Origin: Aureobasidium sp. EXF-3400
Lineage: Eukaryota; Ascomycota; Dothideomycetes; Dothideales; Saccotheciaceae
Reading direction: 5' to 3'
Assembly (NCBI GenBank): GCA_024195585.1
Contig: SWBL01000220.1
Span: forward strand, 1-64,000
Length of the DNA: 64,000 nucleotides
The notes beneath the pieces are model-generated. The model did no database searches. It saw only the letters and a list, made by a program, of their open reading frames with translations, and was not told where the DNA came from. Numbering within the stretch: the first letter of the stretch is position 1; each line of letters opens with the position of its first letter. The position numbers and the translations under genes are program-made. Of the stretch, positions 10,531 to 21,860 are shown in pieces.

Positions 10531-12673
10531 TCATGACCAAACGTCTTCTTGGTAGGCATTGCTATTGCGCATGGCCTTGACGATGTCCTCTGCCTTGGAC
10601 TCTGAGATACCTCTTTGTTCAGCAATGATTTGTGCCAGAACGGTGTTCACCTCGCGAGCCATATTCGCTGCATCACCACAGACATAGAAGTAAGCCTTTT
10701 GCTGCAAAAGTCTGTCGATTTCGGCAGCGCGCTGTTTGAGAAGGTGCTGCACATAAACCTTTTGAGCACCGTCGCGAGAGAAGGCGGTCAACATCTCGAA
10801 GCTGTCGCCCATATCGTTCTTGTACGCCTGTGTAACAGTCAGTCAAATCTGCAATTTCCTCATGCGGGCTTCTTTCACATACCTCCCACTCGTCTGCGTA
10901 GATAAAATCCTCTGTCCTCTTTCGGCAGCCAAAGAAAAGCATGGTTTTGCCGACTGCCTCACCGTCGCGTGCTTGCTTGGCACGTTCTTGAACGAAACCG
11001 CGGAATGGAGCAACACCAGTACCAGGACCGATCATGATAATGGGCTTTGACGGATCTGAAGGAAGCTTGAAGTTGGAGTGGCGAACGTGGACCGGCACGT
11101 GGATGCCATCGTACTTGTTTCTAGGACCGTCGATCGCATACTCCAGTCCATGAGGGTCAGGGTGAGGGTCGCCATGCTGCTTCTGCTTAAGAGCTAATAA
11201 GTAATTGGTAGTGACACCCTTCAGCACGTGAGAAGCTCCTGGAATCTCGACGGATTCTACAACAGCGGTGATAGAGATCTTGTTCTTTTGTACCAAGGAA
11301 GACGACGAAATGGAGTAGTAACGAGGCTGGATCTTGTGGAGGCCTTCAATGACGATGGTAAAAGGTACCTTGTCCCACTTTTGGCCCTGAGACAGAAATT
11401 CGAGAAGCTGAGCGAGGTTGTAGTTACGAGAGGCGACCTGGTCATGGAAGTAGTCCTTGTCGTTGCCAATCTTTGTCATCTCGGCTCTGATATTGTCATT
11501 GGGTGAGAAGGGTGCGAGAGCCGAAACGAATTGTCTAGAGACAGGAGCACAGATTTCCATGTGGTAGCGGACGACAGCATCGTAAGTGGTAGGCGAGGGG
11601 AAAGGGATTTTGGCTGTAGCATCCAAACCCTTGACAGAGATGACCATGTGGCGTTTCTCGCCGAGGCCAAGAATGTTCATGAAACGATCAACCTCCTTTC
11701 CAGCGTTGGTAGGCCAGATGGCAATATGGTCGCCAGTGGTGTAGGACAAGTTGGAGCCGCTGATGTCGATCTCCATATGCAGACAGTTCCTGTCCTTGAC
11801 GGTGAAAAGCTCCTTCGACTCGGCAATTGGGGCGATGTAGGGGTTGTGGGCGTTGAAAGGACCCTTTTGTTTGCCTTCCAGATGGTTCTTGTTGGGTTCT
11901 CCCAGGTAGACATCTTCCGACTCGGCGTCCATGTCCGGCTTCTCGGTAACCTCAAGCACGGGTTCGTAGACGGCCTCGCGCTCCTGCAAATCCATCGAAT
12001 CGGCGAGATCTTTCCACATGGGCTCCTTCCAGGCCAGGAAATCTTCTTCCATAGTACCAGCACCATCGTCACCTTCGCCAGCAGTGCCGATTCTGTTGGC
12101 ACCGAGCCTGTCGAGGAACTTGGTAACGTTGCGAACCATGGAGTTGTAGTGCTCGTAGGTGTTGTTGCCGAGACCAAAGGCGACGTACTTGAGGTTGGCC
12201 AGAGGCTTTTCAGAAGGGTCAGCTCCTTGAGTGAAGGAAACGTCTTCGCTGCTGATGAACTCGTAGAACTCAACGGCATTGTCGGTGGGTTCGCCCTCGC
12301 CGTAGGTGGCTAGGACGAACATGGCGACCTTGTCTTCGGGGAACGAGTCGAGGTTCTCAAAGTCGTACTCTTCGAGATCAGCCGTCATGGTCTTCAAGCC
12401 GAAACGAGAGGAACCTTCTTTTGCCAGACGCGAGGCGTAGTCCTCGGCAGTGCCAGTCTGCGAACCATAGAAGATGACACAGTTCTTGCCCGACTCATCC
12501 ATCTTTTCGAGAATGTCCCTGGTCTTGCCAGCCTTAGCGGCGGCACCATTTGCGAGCGAGCCAGCATAGGGGTCTTTGGCGACAGCCCAGTAAGTACCCT
12601 TTGTGAAGTAGGCGACGGTACCCAGGAGGAGAGCAGCCAGTACGACAATGTCGAGCGTGTCGAGTTGGGCCAT
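10531..12673 (-). CDS. NCP1: NADPH-cytochrome P450 reductase
   Basis: This ER-anchored diflavin enzyme passes electrons from NADPH via FAD and FMN to P450s and other haem enzymes, including those of ergosterol synthesis. Two exons (12673-10883 and 10827-10531) give 695 residues, the usual length. The features in order are a hydrophobic N-terminal anchor (about 7-24); the FMN-binding loop GSQTGTAEDYA at 70-80; TYGEGEPTDNA; FAD-binding RYYSISSSS in the middle; NADPH-binding GPGTGVAPFRGF and CGDAANMAREV; and the conserved penultimate Trp in EDVWS. All cofactor motifs are intact. The only intron lies between ADEWE and AYKNDMGDSFEM. It is a natural redox partner for the P450 at 25679, though such reductases serve many P450s. 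Confidence 0.97.
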
Positions 12674-13500
12674 GTTGTCGACAGGTGACCGGAACGGAGT
12701 GGGACGTGGAAGAGAGAAGAGGCGAAGGCTTGCAAGATGAAGCGTTAGGTGTCCACTGAGAGTGGTGGGTGCGGGGCGGGCTTATCAGAATGGACCGCTC
12801 AACAGACAAAAGTGCGGCAAAGACAACAGACAGATGAGACGCAGTCAGCAGGACCGAGTGTGATGATGAAAGGCAGAAGGCAGAAGGAGTGGCGAGCAGT
12901 CAGACTTGAGAAACTATCTAACAGTCTAGCGGGATGGCCGGTGTAGGATGTAATTCAGGAGCGGCCAAGGATTATTGCTATTAGTGGCATGATTATGTTC
13001 ATGTCCGCATCATGCAGTTGACCGCCGGCTCGCGGATGTTTTCCGCCTACTTTCGGCTCCACCGACTGCCGAGATGGCTACGGTTACGGTACAGTTCTCT
13101 ACGGACAAAACCGGCAGTTCATCAAGAGCGCAGGCTCAGGTCGTCTTCATAGCGGTGCAGGTAGGAGAATGCGGCACTAGAGTATAGCGAGTCGCGCACC
13201 GAGGCTAGGTAGATGGGTGCAGCGTTGAGATCTAGTCTGTATCAAGTAAATGGCCATGTTCTCGCAGCTGGTAGGAAACAGTCGTGCAGACCCCCACACT
13301 CTGTGCATCCCAGGGTCAGGTCCCTGCTCTCGACGGTCAAGAATTGCTCGACCGCAAACCTCAGTCTCGTCGTGTGTGAGAACATCGTCGTCGCCCGCTC
13401 TCTCGTCGTACCCACCCCCGTCTAGCTCTCTCCGAGGACCATCTGCCTGCGCAGGAGCGGCACCAGGCTCGCCCATGGCGCTGCAGCACCCAGACGCGCA
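12674..13500. other. Divergent promoter of the P450 reductase and TAO3 genes
   Basis: This 827-bp region lies between divergent start codons. On the TAO3 side a 9-codon upstream ORF (13475-13504) overlaps the TAO3 start. Nothing else is assigned. Confidence 0.5.
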
Positions 13501-13504
13501 ATGA
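13475..13504 (+). other. Upstream ORF overlapping the TAO3 start codon
   Basis: An ATG at 13475 followed by eight codons (peptide MALQHPDAQ) ends at TGA 13502-13504, overlapping the main ATG at 13501 as ATGA. The uORF start has G at +4. The arrangement is that expected for termination-reinitiation or translational damping. Confidence 0.5.
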
Positions 13505-16500
13505 ACACACCCGCGCTGCACGATCCGGCCGAGAGCTTGGAGGATGCGACCAACCCTCCGGCCTCTTCGTCTGCACCCACCTCAGCATCCGCTGCTCCTC
13601 CCTCGATTACCAGGGGCAGAGAGAGTGCCGCCTCGCGCGCCCCGTCTTCGCGCGCACACACGCCTGCCGCCCAGAGCGAGTCTGTCGAGCGCAAATCCTC
13701 CGTCTCGTACGGCCACCACCGCCAGACGTCCATCGTCCACGGCTTCCAGCACTCGCGCAACCCGAGCCATGTCTCCTCTACTGCTGCCAGTCCCATCAGT
13801 CCTGGCATCATCCTCTCACAAGCACAGAAAGATGGCCCTCCTTTGCGCCAAAGCCCTTCATCTTCGACCTTGAATGCCCCTGCCGACCAGGTCCCCCTAC
13901 GCCGTCTCGAGCGCATGCATAGCGGCCGTATCAAGCGTGAGCACGAATCTCATCTGCATCATCACCACCATCACAATCATCGCCATCACCGCTCGCGATC
14001 GCGTCAGCACCACCAACAAGAGCCCACCACCGTGGGTGAATATGCTCTCCACCATCTCTTGAACGAGTTCATCAGCGAAGCCAACGACAAAATAAACCGC
14101 TGCGTCTCGGAGCGTGATGATGCCTTGATCAGGGTTGAAGCTGTCTGCGGTCCTGGTGCCGACCATGCATTTGACCAGCTGATCAAGGCTCTCGGCCACA
14201 TTGTGCGTCCTCGTCCGAAGCCCCTGATAGATGCTCTCATGATCTGGCGCAAGTCTAAAAGCGACGAGCTGAGTCCAATCCATACTCAGCTGCAAGCTGC
14301 ACGTGCCCAAGCAACCAACGCTTCATCCACTGCCCGTCGTGCGGATTTGTCCCAGATCAGTACAAATAGCAGTTCTGCCTCGCTGCCTTCTCATGCTGAT
14401 CCCGCTACCATTGCTACCTTGGAACAAAATCTGCGCCAAGGCGAGCGCCGCTCGGCGATTTCGGTTTATATCCTCTGTCGCGTACTCATGCAAGTCATCT
14501 CCCAGTGCACGCTGGCTGCCTTGACCAACGACATTGCCGAGAGGCTTGAGGATGTCATTTATGGTCAGTTGCGTAACTTTGATTCCGAGGCTCTCGCCTA
14601 TTCGGCTCTGAAACAATCACAATGGAACATGTTTGGCCAGCTGTTGGGGGTCATGGGTAACCTGCGTTTTGATAAAGTTGCCGACCGATATGTCTCGGAT
14701 CTGGAGACCGCACAAAGACGCCTATCAGTCAAAGGTAATGCCGATAAGGATCTCGAGAACCGTACAGCCTTGCTTGTGCACAGCATGCGTTGGCTCAAGA
14801 TTCAGACGCAGCCTGAAGCCGCATGGGATAAATCTTGCGACCTGCTCAACCTCCTGGCTGGTTTCTTTGCAGGCGTACATGGTAAACCGGTCAAGTATGC
14901 ATATTGCCAGTTGTTCGAGGATTTGCTTCTGCCAGTCGCAAGTAAGGCGACTACCGAACTTAATTCACCCAAGTGGAGGCAAGTCTTGGACATTCTAAGA
15001 GTCAAACTAAACCAGCTTCTCGCAAAGCCCAAGCACTGGGCTCAAGCATTTCCTATACTCGCTGTGACTATTTGCGTATCGCCCAACGATGTATTCCAGC
15101 AGCTGTGGCTTTCGACCACCCTCCATCAACTACAGCCAAAGCTAAAGGAACGCACCACGAGAGGCCATGCGCTCAAAGCATTGTGCCGCCTCGTTTGGGT
15201 ATACCTTTACAGAGCCCCCGAGACCCAGCTCGCGACGTTCAAAAAGCTCGACGACGTGATTCGAATGGTTTTCATGGCCAAGAGATCACTGCTCTCTACT
15301 GAACCGTCCATCGCCGACCCCCTGATACAGCTGATCCGTATCATCGGGTTCAAGCACCAAGATCTCTGCTTTCGATCCATCATCTTTCCTCTGATGAATG
15401 CAGATGTCATAATAACTGGCAGAGATCGCCGAATTGAGAATCTTGACCCCGAGAAGATGGTCATCGCGATTCGAGCATTCCTTGCTATCATGACCGATCT
15501 AGAAAAGGGCGAACAGCCGCCATTTCCTGTTAGCTTCGAATGCGATGCCCTCACGGATCCCTTCTCAAGATCGCCCAACTCTCACAGGCGTTCTCTGTCT
15601 CAGAATCAAGCTCCCGTAAATGGGGCTAAAGTGGAGCGATTGTCCAAGCCTGTCATGACTGCTGGCTTTGGTGATGTCGCAAAGGAGTCATATGTCAAGT
15701 TCTGTAAAATACTGGGTGAAATCACCATCATTTGCGACGAGACCTTTGGTGGACAGAAGGTTCTGGACGAGAAGTTTTCTGCCCAATCTATACCCAAGAC
15801 GCCAATGGCAGATGCTTTCAGTTTCAGTCGAAGGGACGAGCTTTTCAATTCACCCGAGGTTCGGCAGAACTTCTACGATCTCCTTCACGTTGCGGTGCAA
15901 GCACTTCCTCGGTGCTTATCTCCTCAGATTCCATTGAAGAACCTCATCAATCTGCTATGTACAGGAACTGCGCACGTACAAAACCACATTGCCTCTTCGT
16001 CCGCACAATCTCTCAAATCCATCGCACGGCAGTCTCATGCTCAACTGGTTACGATTGGGTTTGCTCGCTTCATTTTCAACTTCGACGACCGGTACGCCAC
16101 TGTGTCTGCTGGTAGTCTCTTAGGCCACGGCCATATCGAGAGCACTTTACGCCTCTATGTCGAATTGTTGGAGATATGGATCGAAGAACTCAGATCCCAA
16201 CCTCAAATGGCGACACCCGATCTCCAAGAAGACGAGTTTGCTCGTGGCATGCCTTCTGATCTAAATCGGTCAAGGGTGTTTGCTCACGTAGACGAAATTG
16301 AATCGCACGGTCTGTTCTTCCTGTGCTCGCCGTCGCGTCACGTGCGAGCGTATGCCGTCAGAGTCCTCAGCCTGGTTACCAAGTTCGACACTGCTCTGGG
16401 TCAGCCCTCCACACGCATCATTAGTGTTCTGGAAGGAAGCTCACAGCAAGTGATTGACGTGAATGATGAAAAGCTCTCGCTAGCTGAACGCAGTCGTTTG

Positions 16501-19500
16501 CAGAAGGGGCTTAGGAAGAGTAACATGAACAATACCCTCGTGGAACTATGCAGTAGCGAAACTGTCCATGATTTGGCTCTTTGGTCCAAAGCCTTCCCCA
16601 ACTTGATACGCCTGAGCTCGCAGATTTGCCCTCAAGCTGTACTCTTGACAAGAGACATCGTCTGCGCACGCCTCTCACATGCCCATAGAATCATAAGCAC
16701 GCTGGCTGAGGGACCCAGAGTCAACACATATGCAGCCTTGGAAACCGCCTTCTCGCAACGCATGGTAGGGAGAACAGCCTTCAGTCCTCCCGAAGTCACG
16801 ATTGAGCAATGGAAGCTACATCTGATCTTTGCATGCACAACTCTTACCAACAGTGGTGGCTCACAACAACCTCCCGCTCCAAGAGAAAGTTCCCAACACT
16901 CGCGCAAAGGTTCCAAAGCTTCTTCCATCAGTCAAGAGAAAATAGGATCTGCCTACGAGCTTTTCGCCAAAGTTGTTCCCTTCCTGTCTGCTGTACACCC
17001 AGGCGTTCGAGAGGCAGCTGTCCACGGGTTGGGCGCGATCAATACCAACTTATTCCGCCCTTTGCTAGAAGCCCTTCAGCCATCAGTCTCTATATGTAGC
17101 GAAGATGCCAAACAGTGGCTTACGATACACCAACGGTCGGTGAATAGTCCTCGACGAAGTAGACGTAGCGACTCTCTGCGCACGGAGCTCACTCATCTCT
17201 ATCAGTTGACGTCTCATTGCCTGTTCGAGAATGAAGTTTACAACGACGAGTGGATATTGCAAAACCTCGTCAGTTTTACCAAGGACCTTCGAATCTTTCT
17301 CAACGACGAAGATGTACAAAATCAGTGGGACTTTCAAAAGTTACGCACTTATTACTGTGGGCTCGTCGAGGTGTTGTATGAGGGTATCCACAAGACCAAG
17401 GATCCTATACGTTGGATGCCATTCCACGCAAGAAAAGCTGCTTTCTCGATGATGGAAGACTGGTGTGGTTTCTCTCCTAATCAGACGCAGATAAGACAGA
17501 AAGAAAACCACATGAGAAAGTCAATCCTGGACCAAGAGCAAGATTCCCGCAATCGCGGTAATGTCACAGCGAAACTGGAGATCGAGAAGAAAGACTTGCG
17601 AACAGCAGCCCTTAGCGCTATGGCATCACTCTGTGCGGGACCGGTCATGGTCTCTACCGACGGCCAGATCACCATGCAATTTGACGTTCGCCGCATGCTC
17701 AAATGGGTGGATGCCATTTTCGATTCAGCCAGTGATAGAACACATGCAACAGGTCGACGGGCATTGAAGAATCTGCTACTTCACAACAGTGAGCACAGCT
17801 TCCTGCTATCTCACTCAATCGAAGAGTGCTATCATGCCAAGAACCCGAAGGCACTTTTCAGCTACTTTACTGTCGCTACTCAAGTCTTGACAGACGCGAC
17901 CGATGACAAGATACCCTTTTGGAAGATTCTGAGCGCCGCTTTGTACACTCTTGGAAACGAGAACAGCGAAATTCGCATGAAGTCTGCTCGCCTGTTGAGA
18001 ACCCTCGAGGAACGTCTAGGCAAGAACTCCAAGCTACAGGATCTGGACATCAGTATCTCTGATAAGACGACGGCCGTTTACAAACTGGCCCAGTTCGAGA
18101 TTTCTCGCAGACTCGCCAAACAGCATGCAGATATGGCTTTCCATGTCTTCTCGGAGTTTACAAGATACTTCGGAGGCCTTGTACCAGATCACCAACGCAA
18201 CATGGTCGCTGCCATGCTACCTTGGATACAGACTGTCGAGCTCCAGCTGCTTCCGAGTGGAGGACCCACCGCTAGTTCGTACATGTTGATGGTCAATCTC
18301 TTTGAGATCACGGCACGCAGTAGCAGTGTCCTACACAATGAGATTCAAGCTCTCTGGCAGGCCCTTGCCACTGGTCCATACGGAGGCAATGTGCAAGTGG
18401 TTCTAGATTTCATCATCGCGATATGTCTGGACCGTAGGGAGCAAAACTTTGTCGACTATGCCAAACAAATCGTAGTCTTCCTTTCAACGACCGCAGCTGG
18501 CTTAAAGGTCATTGAGTTCCTCTTGCTACAAATCACTCCCAAAGCCATGATTGCCGAGAAGCGACCGCCACCACCGATACCTCAAGATCCAACGAACTTA
18601 CCATACATTGCGGACCTCGCGCAAGTGTTACCGATAGGCAATCGACAATCTGGTCTGTCTCTTGGTCAGTTGGCCTTAATGTTGCTTGTCGATCTTGTGG
18701 TTTCTCCCGTACAGCTCCCCAAAAATAAGATTCCTCTTCTGCTCCAAGTTGTAGTTGTCCAGTGGGATCACTACACGCCATTGGTCCAAGACCAGGCAAG
18801 GGAGATGCTGGTACATATGATCCACGAGCTTGTCATCTCGCAGATTGGAGCTGAGCACACAGGACCAAGCAAGCAAGGCATAGAAGATCTGATTGAATCA
18901 ATCAGACAACATGACCCCAAAGTTGAGTGGTCCTACGAGGAAACCGACAACAAAGGTCCTAATAGCAACTCGAATGGTGTTCCTGAGCCCATGGTTTTCA
19001 TCATCGAAGAAGTGGTCAGAGTACTGAGCTTTTCGTATGATAATGAAAGAACTGGAGACAACATACGTAGAGATTGGGCAAGGATGAGTCTCGTTTGGGC
19101 GACGACTTGTGCAGTGCGTCACATAGCATGTCGCTCGTTCCAGATCTTCCGCTGCATCATCGACTCACTCGATAGACAGATGATGGCCGACATGCTGGCT
19201 CGTCTGACAAACACTATTGCCGACGATGAGAATGACTGTTTGACGTTTTCTCAAGAAATTCTCATCACGCTAAGATGTATCATTAGTGCTCTTGAGCCCG
19301 AAGACTTGATCAAATACCCTCAACTGTTCTGGACCACGAGCGCCTGCCTTGATACTATCTTCGAGCAGGAGTTTCAAGCGAGTCTTTCGATGCTGGATAG
19401 GCTATTGGACAAACTCGACCTTAGTGATCCTGCTGTAATCAAACTCTTCAACGAGAACAAACCTGCAAAATGGGATGGTGAGTTTGAAGGTCTCCAGCCA

Positions 19501-21009
19501 TTGGTCTTGAAAGGATTGAGATCGAACGCCTGTCTTGACCGGTCATTGGAAATGCTCGAGAGAATGATCAAGCTACCTTCCAGCAGTCTTATTGGTGGCG
19601 ACACTCGTCTACTCTTTACACTTCTCGCGAATCTTCCTCGTTACCTCCACTGCTATGAGGATGACAGCAGCAATCAAATGTGCTTCGAGTCCGCAGACTC
19701 GCTTGCTGGTGTAGCCGAAGCTCAGCAACTGCCTGATCTGGCTCACGCACTGGACGGCTTCGCAAGACAACGATATCGTAATGCAAACGACTTCTTGACA
19801 CAAGTTGTCGCTGCAGCAAGAGCAGTCTGGTTCCCGGCCATGGAGTACCAGAGCTTGGTCTTCCTCATCGGACTGTTGAATAACCAGACCCCGTGGTTTA
19901 GAGTCACAGTTATGCAACTGCTATGTGTTCTCATTCCCCAAATCGACATGAGAAGGCCGGAGATTGTCTCACAAGGGCCAGATCTTATCTCACCCCTCTT
20001 GCGATTGTTGCAGACCAGCTACTGTCAACAAGCCCTTGATGTGCTCGACAACATCATGTCTGTCACAGGCACACCTCTTGACAACAAGCATCTCCGTATG
20101 AGTATGGCAGGATCACACTCGACACGCGCAACACGCAAGGAGTATGACAGTACCAAAAGTCTTTACGGCATACCTGAGGAGTCCGGCTGGTCAATACCAA
20201 TGCCAGCCATCCAGGCCGAGAGGGCAAGAAAGAACGTCATGGCTGTCTATTACACTTGTTTGGACGCAGATGGCACAGAGATAACCAGTACGCCTGATGT
20301 AGCATTCGCCGACGAGCACCATCACGGATCCTACTTTGATCCCCGTGCGACAGCAATGTCCGAGTCGATACGTGCTGACGGTAGTATGAGCGAGTTGGTC
20401 CTCAAGCTTGATAGTCTGGACGACTTTTTCGATGACCGAAAGACAACCACGACCAGAGAGATGTCTCGAGGGTCAATCGAAGACCGTGAGGACGTCTACG
20501 AACAACAGACTCTTCCTATACTGCACAAGTCGCTCAAACGCAATGCCTCTGTAACTTCCTTCCAGAACGGTTTCTCGGACTCGAGGTTCGGCTTGGCTCG
20601 TGAACCGCTCGTCATGAATCCTGGGGCGTTCGCTTCGAACCCAGCCATTATTGCTACAAGGCCTGCCCTCCATGCGAGGTCAGTGACCTCGCCTATGGCC
20701 GCAATGCATCACATGCCCCGAGTGATAACGGATTTGCAATATGAAGAAGATACTGCTGACGAGCCCTTCTCGGACGACGATCTCTCGATATCACGTATGA
20801 CAACATCTGATGATGCTTTGTCAGTCCACAGCAGTAACTCGCGAGCTCCTTCTGCGGCAGGGCTACGAGCGGGATTTCGATCAGGAATGAGAAGACTTAC
20901 AGGAGGAACAACTGACCGTAGAGATATCAAGGGACTGGTACGGCTAAGTCCACAGGTACCGCGGGTCCCGACTGTTTGGTTGAGCAACCCAAAGAGTTCA
21001 GAGCTCTAG
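13501..21009 (+). CDS. TAO3: Cell morphogenesis protein Tao3/Pag1 (Mor2, Furry)
   Basis: This giant HEAT/armadillo-like scaffold of the RAM/MOR network works with the NDR kinase Cbk1/Orb6 in polarised growth and cell separation. It is a single exon of 2502 residues, the expected size for the family. The first 190 residues are Ser/Pro-rich and carry a striking His/Arg tract at about 153-177. The conserved body begins near GEYALHHLLNEFISEANDKI and runs through DRYVSDLETAQRRL and AQFEISRRLAKQHADMAFHV, with the C-terminal region around NDFLTQVVAAARAVWFPAMEY. The last 300 residues are variable and acidic/Ser-rich. The start is the ATG at 13501; an upstream ORF ends on top of it. Family recognition is confident. 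Confidence 0.93.
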   Translation: MNTPALHDPAESLEDATNPPASSSAPTSASAAPPSITRGRESAASRAPSSRAHTPAAQSESVERKSSVSYGHHRQTSIVHGFQHSRNPSHVSSTAASPISPGIILSQAQKDGPPLRQSPSSSTLNAPADQVPLRRLERMHSGRIKREHESHLHHHHHHNHRHHRSRSRQHHQQEPTTVGEYALHHLLNEFISEANDKINRCVSERDDALIRVEAVCGPGADHAFDQLIKALGHIVRPRPKPLIDALMIWRKSKSDELSPIHTQLQAARAQATNASSTARRADLSQISTNSSSASLPSHADPATIATLEQNLRQGERRSAISVYILCRVLMQVISQCTLAALTNDIAERLEDVIYGQLRNFDSEALAYSALKQSQWNMFGQLLGVMGNLRFDKVADRYVSDLETAQRRLSVKGNADKDLENRTALLVHSMRWLKIQTQPEAAWDKSCDLLNLLAGFFAGVHGKPVKYAYCQLFEDLLLPVASKATTELNSPKWRQVLDILRVKLNQLLAKPKHWAQAFPILAVTICVSPNDVFQQLWLSTTLHQLQPKLKERTTRGHALKALCRLVWVYLYRAPETQLATFKKLDDVIRMVFMAKRSLLSTEPSIADPLIQLIRIIGFKHQDLCFRSIIFPLMNADVIITGRDRRIENLDPEKMVIAIRAFLAIMTDLEKGEQPPFPVSFECDALTDPFSRSPNSHRRSLSQNQAPVNGAKVERLSKPVMTAGFGDVAKESYVKFCKILGEITIICDETFGGQKVLDEKFSAQSIPKTPMADAFSFSRRDELFNSPEVRQNFYDLLHVAVQALPRCLSPQIPLKNLINLLCTGTAHVQNHIASSSAQSLKSIARQSHAQLVTIGFARFIFNFDDRYATVSAGSLLGHGHIESTLRLYVELLEIWIEELRSQPQMATPDLQEDEFARGMPSDLNRSRVFAHVDEIESHGLFFLCSPSRHVRAYAVRVLSLVTKFDTALGQPSTRIISVLEGSSQQVIDVNDEKLSLAERSRLQKGLRKSNMNNTLVELCSSETVHDLALWSKAFPNLIRLSSQICPQAVLLTRDIVCARLSHAHRIISTLAEGPRVNTYAALETAFSQRMVGRTAFSPPEVTIEQWKLHLIFACTTLTNSGGSQQPPAPRESSQHSRKGSKASSISQEKIGSAYELFAKVVPFLSAVHPGVREAAVHGLGAINTNLFRPLLEALQPSVSICSEDAKQWLTIHQRSVNSPRRSRRSDSLRTELTHLYQLTSHCLFENEVYNDEWILQNLVSFTKDLRIFLNDEDVQNQWDFQKLRTYYCGLVEVLYEGIHKTKDPIRWMPFHARKAAFSMMEDWCGFSPNQTQIRQKENHMRKSILDQEQDSRNRGNVTAKLEIEKKDLRTAALSAMASLCAGPVMVSTDGQITMQFDVRRMLKWVDAIFDSASDRTHATGRRALKNLLLHNSEHSFLLSHSIEECYHAKNPKALFSYFTVATQVLTDATDDKIPFWKILSAALYTLGNENSEIRMKSARLLRTLEERLGKNSKLQDLDISISDKTTAVYKLAQFEISRRLAKQHADMAFHVFSEFTRYFGGLVPDHQRNMVAAMLPWIQTVELQLLPSGGPTASSYMLMVNLFEITARSSSVLHNEIQALWQALATGPYGGNVQVVLDFIIAICLDRREQNFVDYAKQIVVFLSTTAAGLKVIEFLLLQITPKAMIAEKRPPPPIPQDPTNLPYIADLAQVLPIGNRQSGLSLGQLALMLLVDLVVSPVQLPKNKIPLLLQVVVVQWDHYTPLVQDQAREMLVHMIHELVISQIGAEHTGPSKQGIEDLIESIRQHDPKVEWSYEETDNKGPNSNSNGVPEPMVFIIEEVVRVLSFSYDNERTGDNIRRDWARMSLVWATTCAVRHIACRSFQIFRCIIDSLDRQMMADMLARLTNTIADDENDCLTFSQEILITLRCIISALEPEDLIKYPQLFWTTSACLDTIFEQEFQASLSMLDRLLDKLDLSDPAVIKLFNENKPAKWDGEFEGLQPLVLKGLRSNACLDRSLEMLERMIKLPSSSLIGGDTRLLFTLLANLPRYLHCYEDDSSNQMCFESADSLAGVAEAQQLPDLAHALDGFARQRYRNANDFLTQVVAAARAVWFPAMEYQSLVFLIGLLNNQTPWFRVTVMQLLCVLIPQIDMRRPEIVSQGPDLISPLLRLLQTSYCQQALDVLDNIMSVTGTPLDNKHLRMSMAGSHSTRATRKEYDSTKSLYGIPEESGWSIPMPAIQAERARKNVMAVYYTCLDADGTEITSTPDVAFADEHHHGSYFDPRATAMSESIRADGSMSELVLKLDSLDDFFDDRKTTTTREMSRGSIEDREDVYEQQTLPILHKSLKRNASVTSFQNGFSDSRFGLAREPLVMNPGAFASNPAIIATRPALHARSVTSPMAAMHHMPRVITDLQYEEDTADEPFSDDDLSISRMTTSDDALSVHSSNSRAPSAAGLRAGFRSGMRRLTGGTTDRRDIKGLVRLSPQVPRVPTVWLSNPKSSEL

Positions 21010-21860
21010 ATCACGATTTTCAGATAGAATCAGGAATCTAGTCACAACACATCTAATTCAATCATGCTGCCCTTTCCGTGTGCAAAAGTGTGTAACGCGC
21101 AGCTCTATGAGAATGCACAGTACTTATGAGAAAAAGGATTAACTCCTTTACTACCATTGCAACGGTATCTTCGTAACGTTCTGGCCTTCACTCTATAGTT
21201 CGCTTGACATACACCTGAGGACCTGAGTCCGGTCCTATGATAGTTGATTGCTATATGCCTATCACGTGAGGAGGAAGCGGTATAGTAAGAATTCGTGTAT
21301 GCTCTCTAGTGAAGTGCTTTCGTTATCGAGAGCCCTGCACGAGCTTAGTCGTTTCCGGTTACTGATGCATGTGGAAGTCACGTGCTAGATTTGGAGGACG
21401 CGAGTAAGACCCAATCGATGTATGCTTGGTAGGTGCAAGGAATAGTTTTTGGAGGATTTGAGATGCAACAGACAGTCCTTGGGCATAGCAGCGATTGCAA
21501 CAGAAGCCGTAATGTCTACTGTGTCTACCATTAGATGTGAGAGACTGGGAGATTCTGTGATAAGACCGATTCATCAGCCAAGACCCGAGGACGGAAGTTC
21601 AAGACCAGTGACGATTTCGATACAGCACGATGCACAGACATCAGGATATCTGTGTGAATGACAGCAGCATGAGTTTCCAAAATCAAGTTGGTAAACCCTA
21701 GATGAAACTCGTGGTTAACAAGCAGGGAAAAAATCGAGGTCGATATACCATTCCTTGGCGTCGATGCAGCGCGGGTGATAACATGGCCGGCCTTCTGTTG
21801 TGATTATTTGAGCACGCACTTCAAGCCCTCCGCAGTCTAATAGGACAGGGGAATCTCAAG
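21010..21860. other. Intergenic region upstream of tubulin cofactor D
   Basis: It holds the 3' region of TAO3 and the promoter of the next gene. I see no conserved frame, tRNA or repeat. Confidence 0.45.

Noticed and set aside
11531..12313. 260-codon plus-strand frame
   Set aside because: Antisense to the P450 reductase flavodoxin domain; no family similarity.
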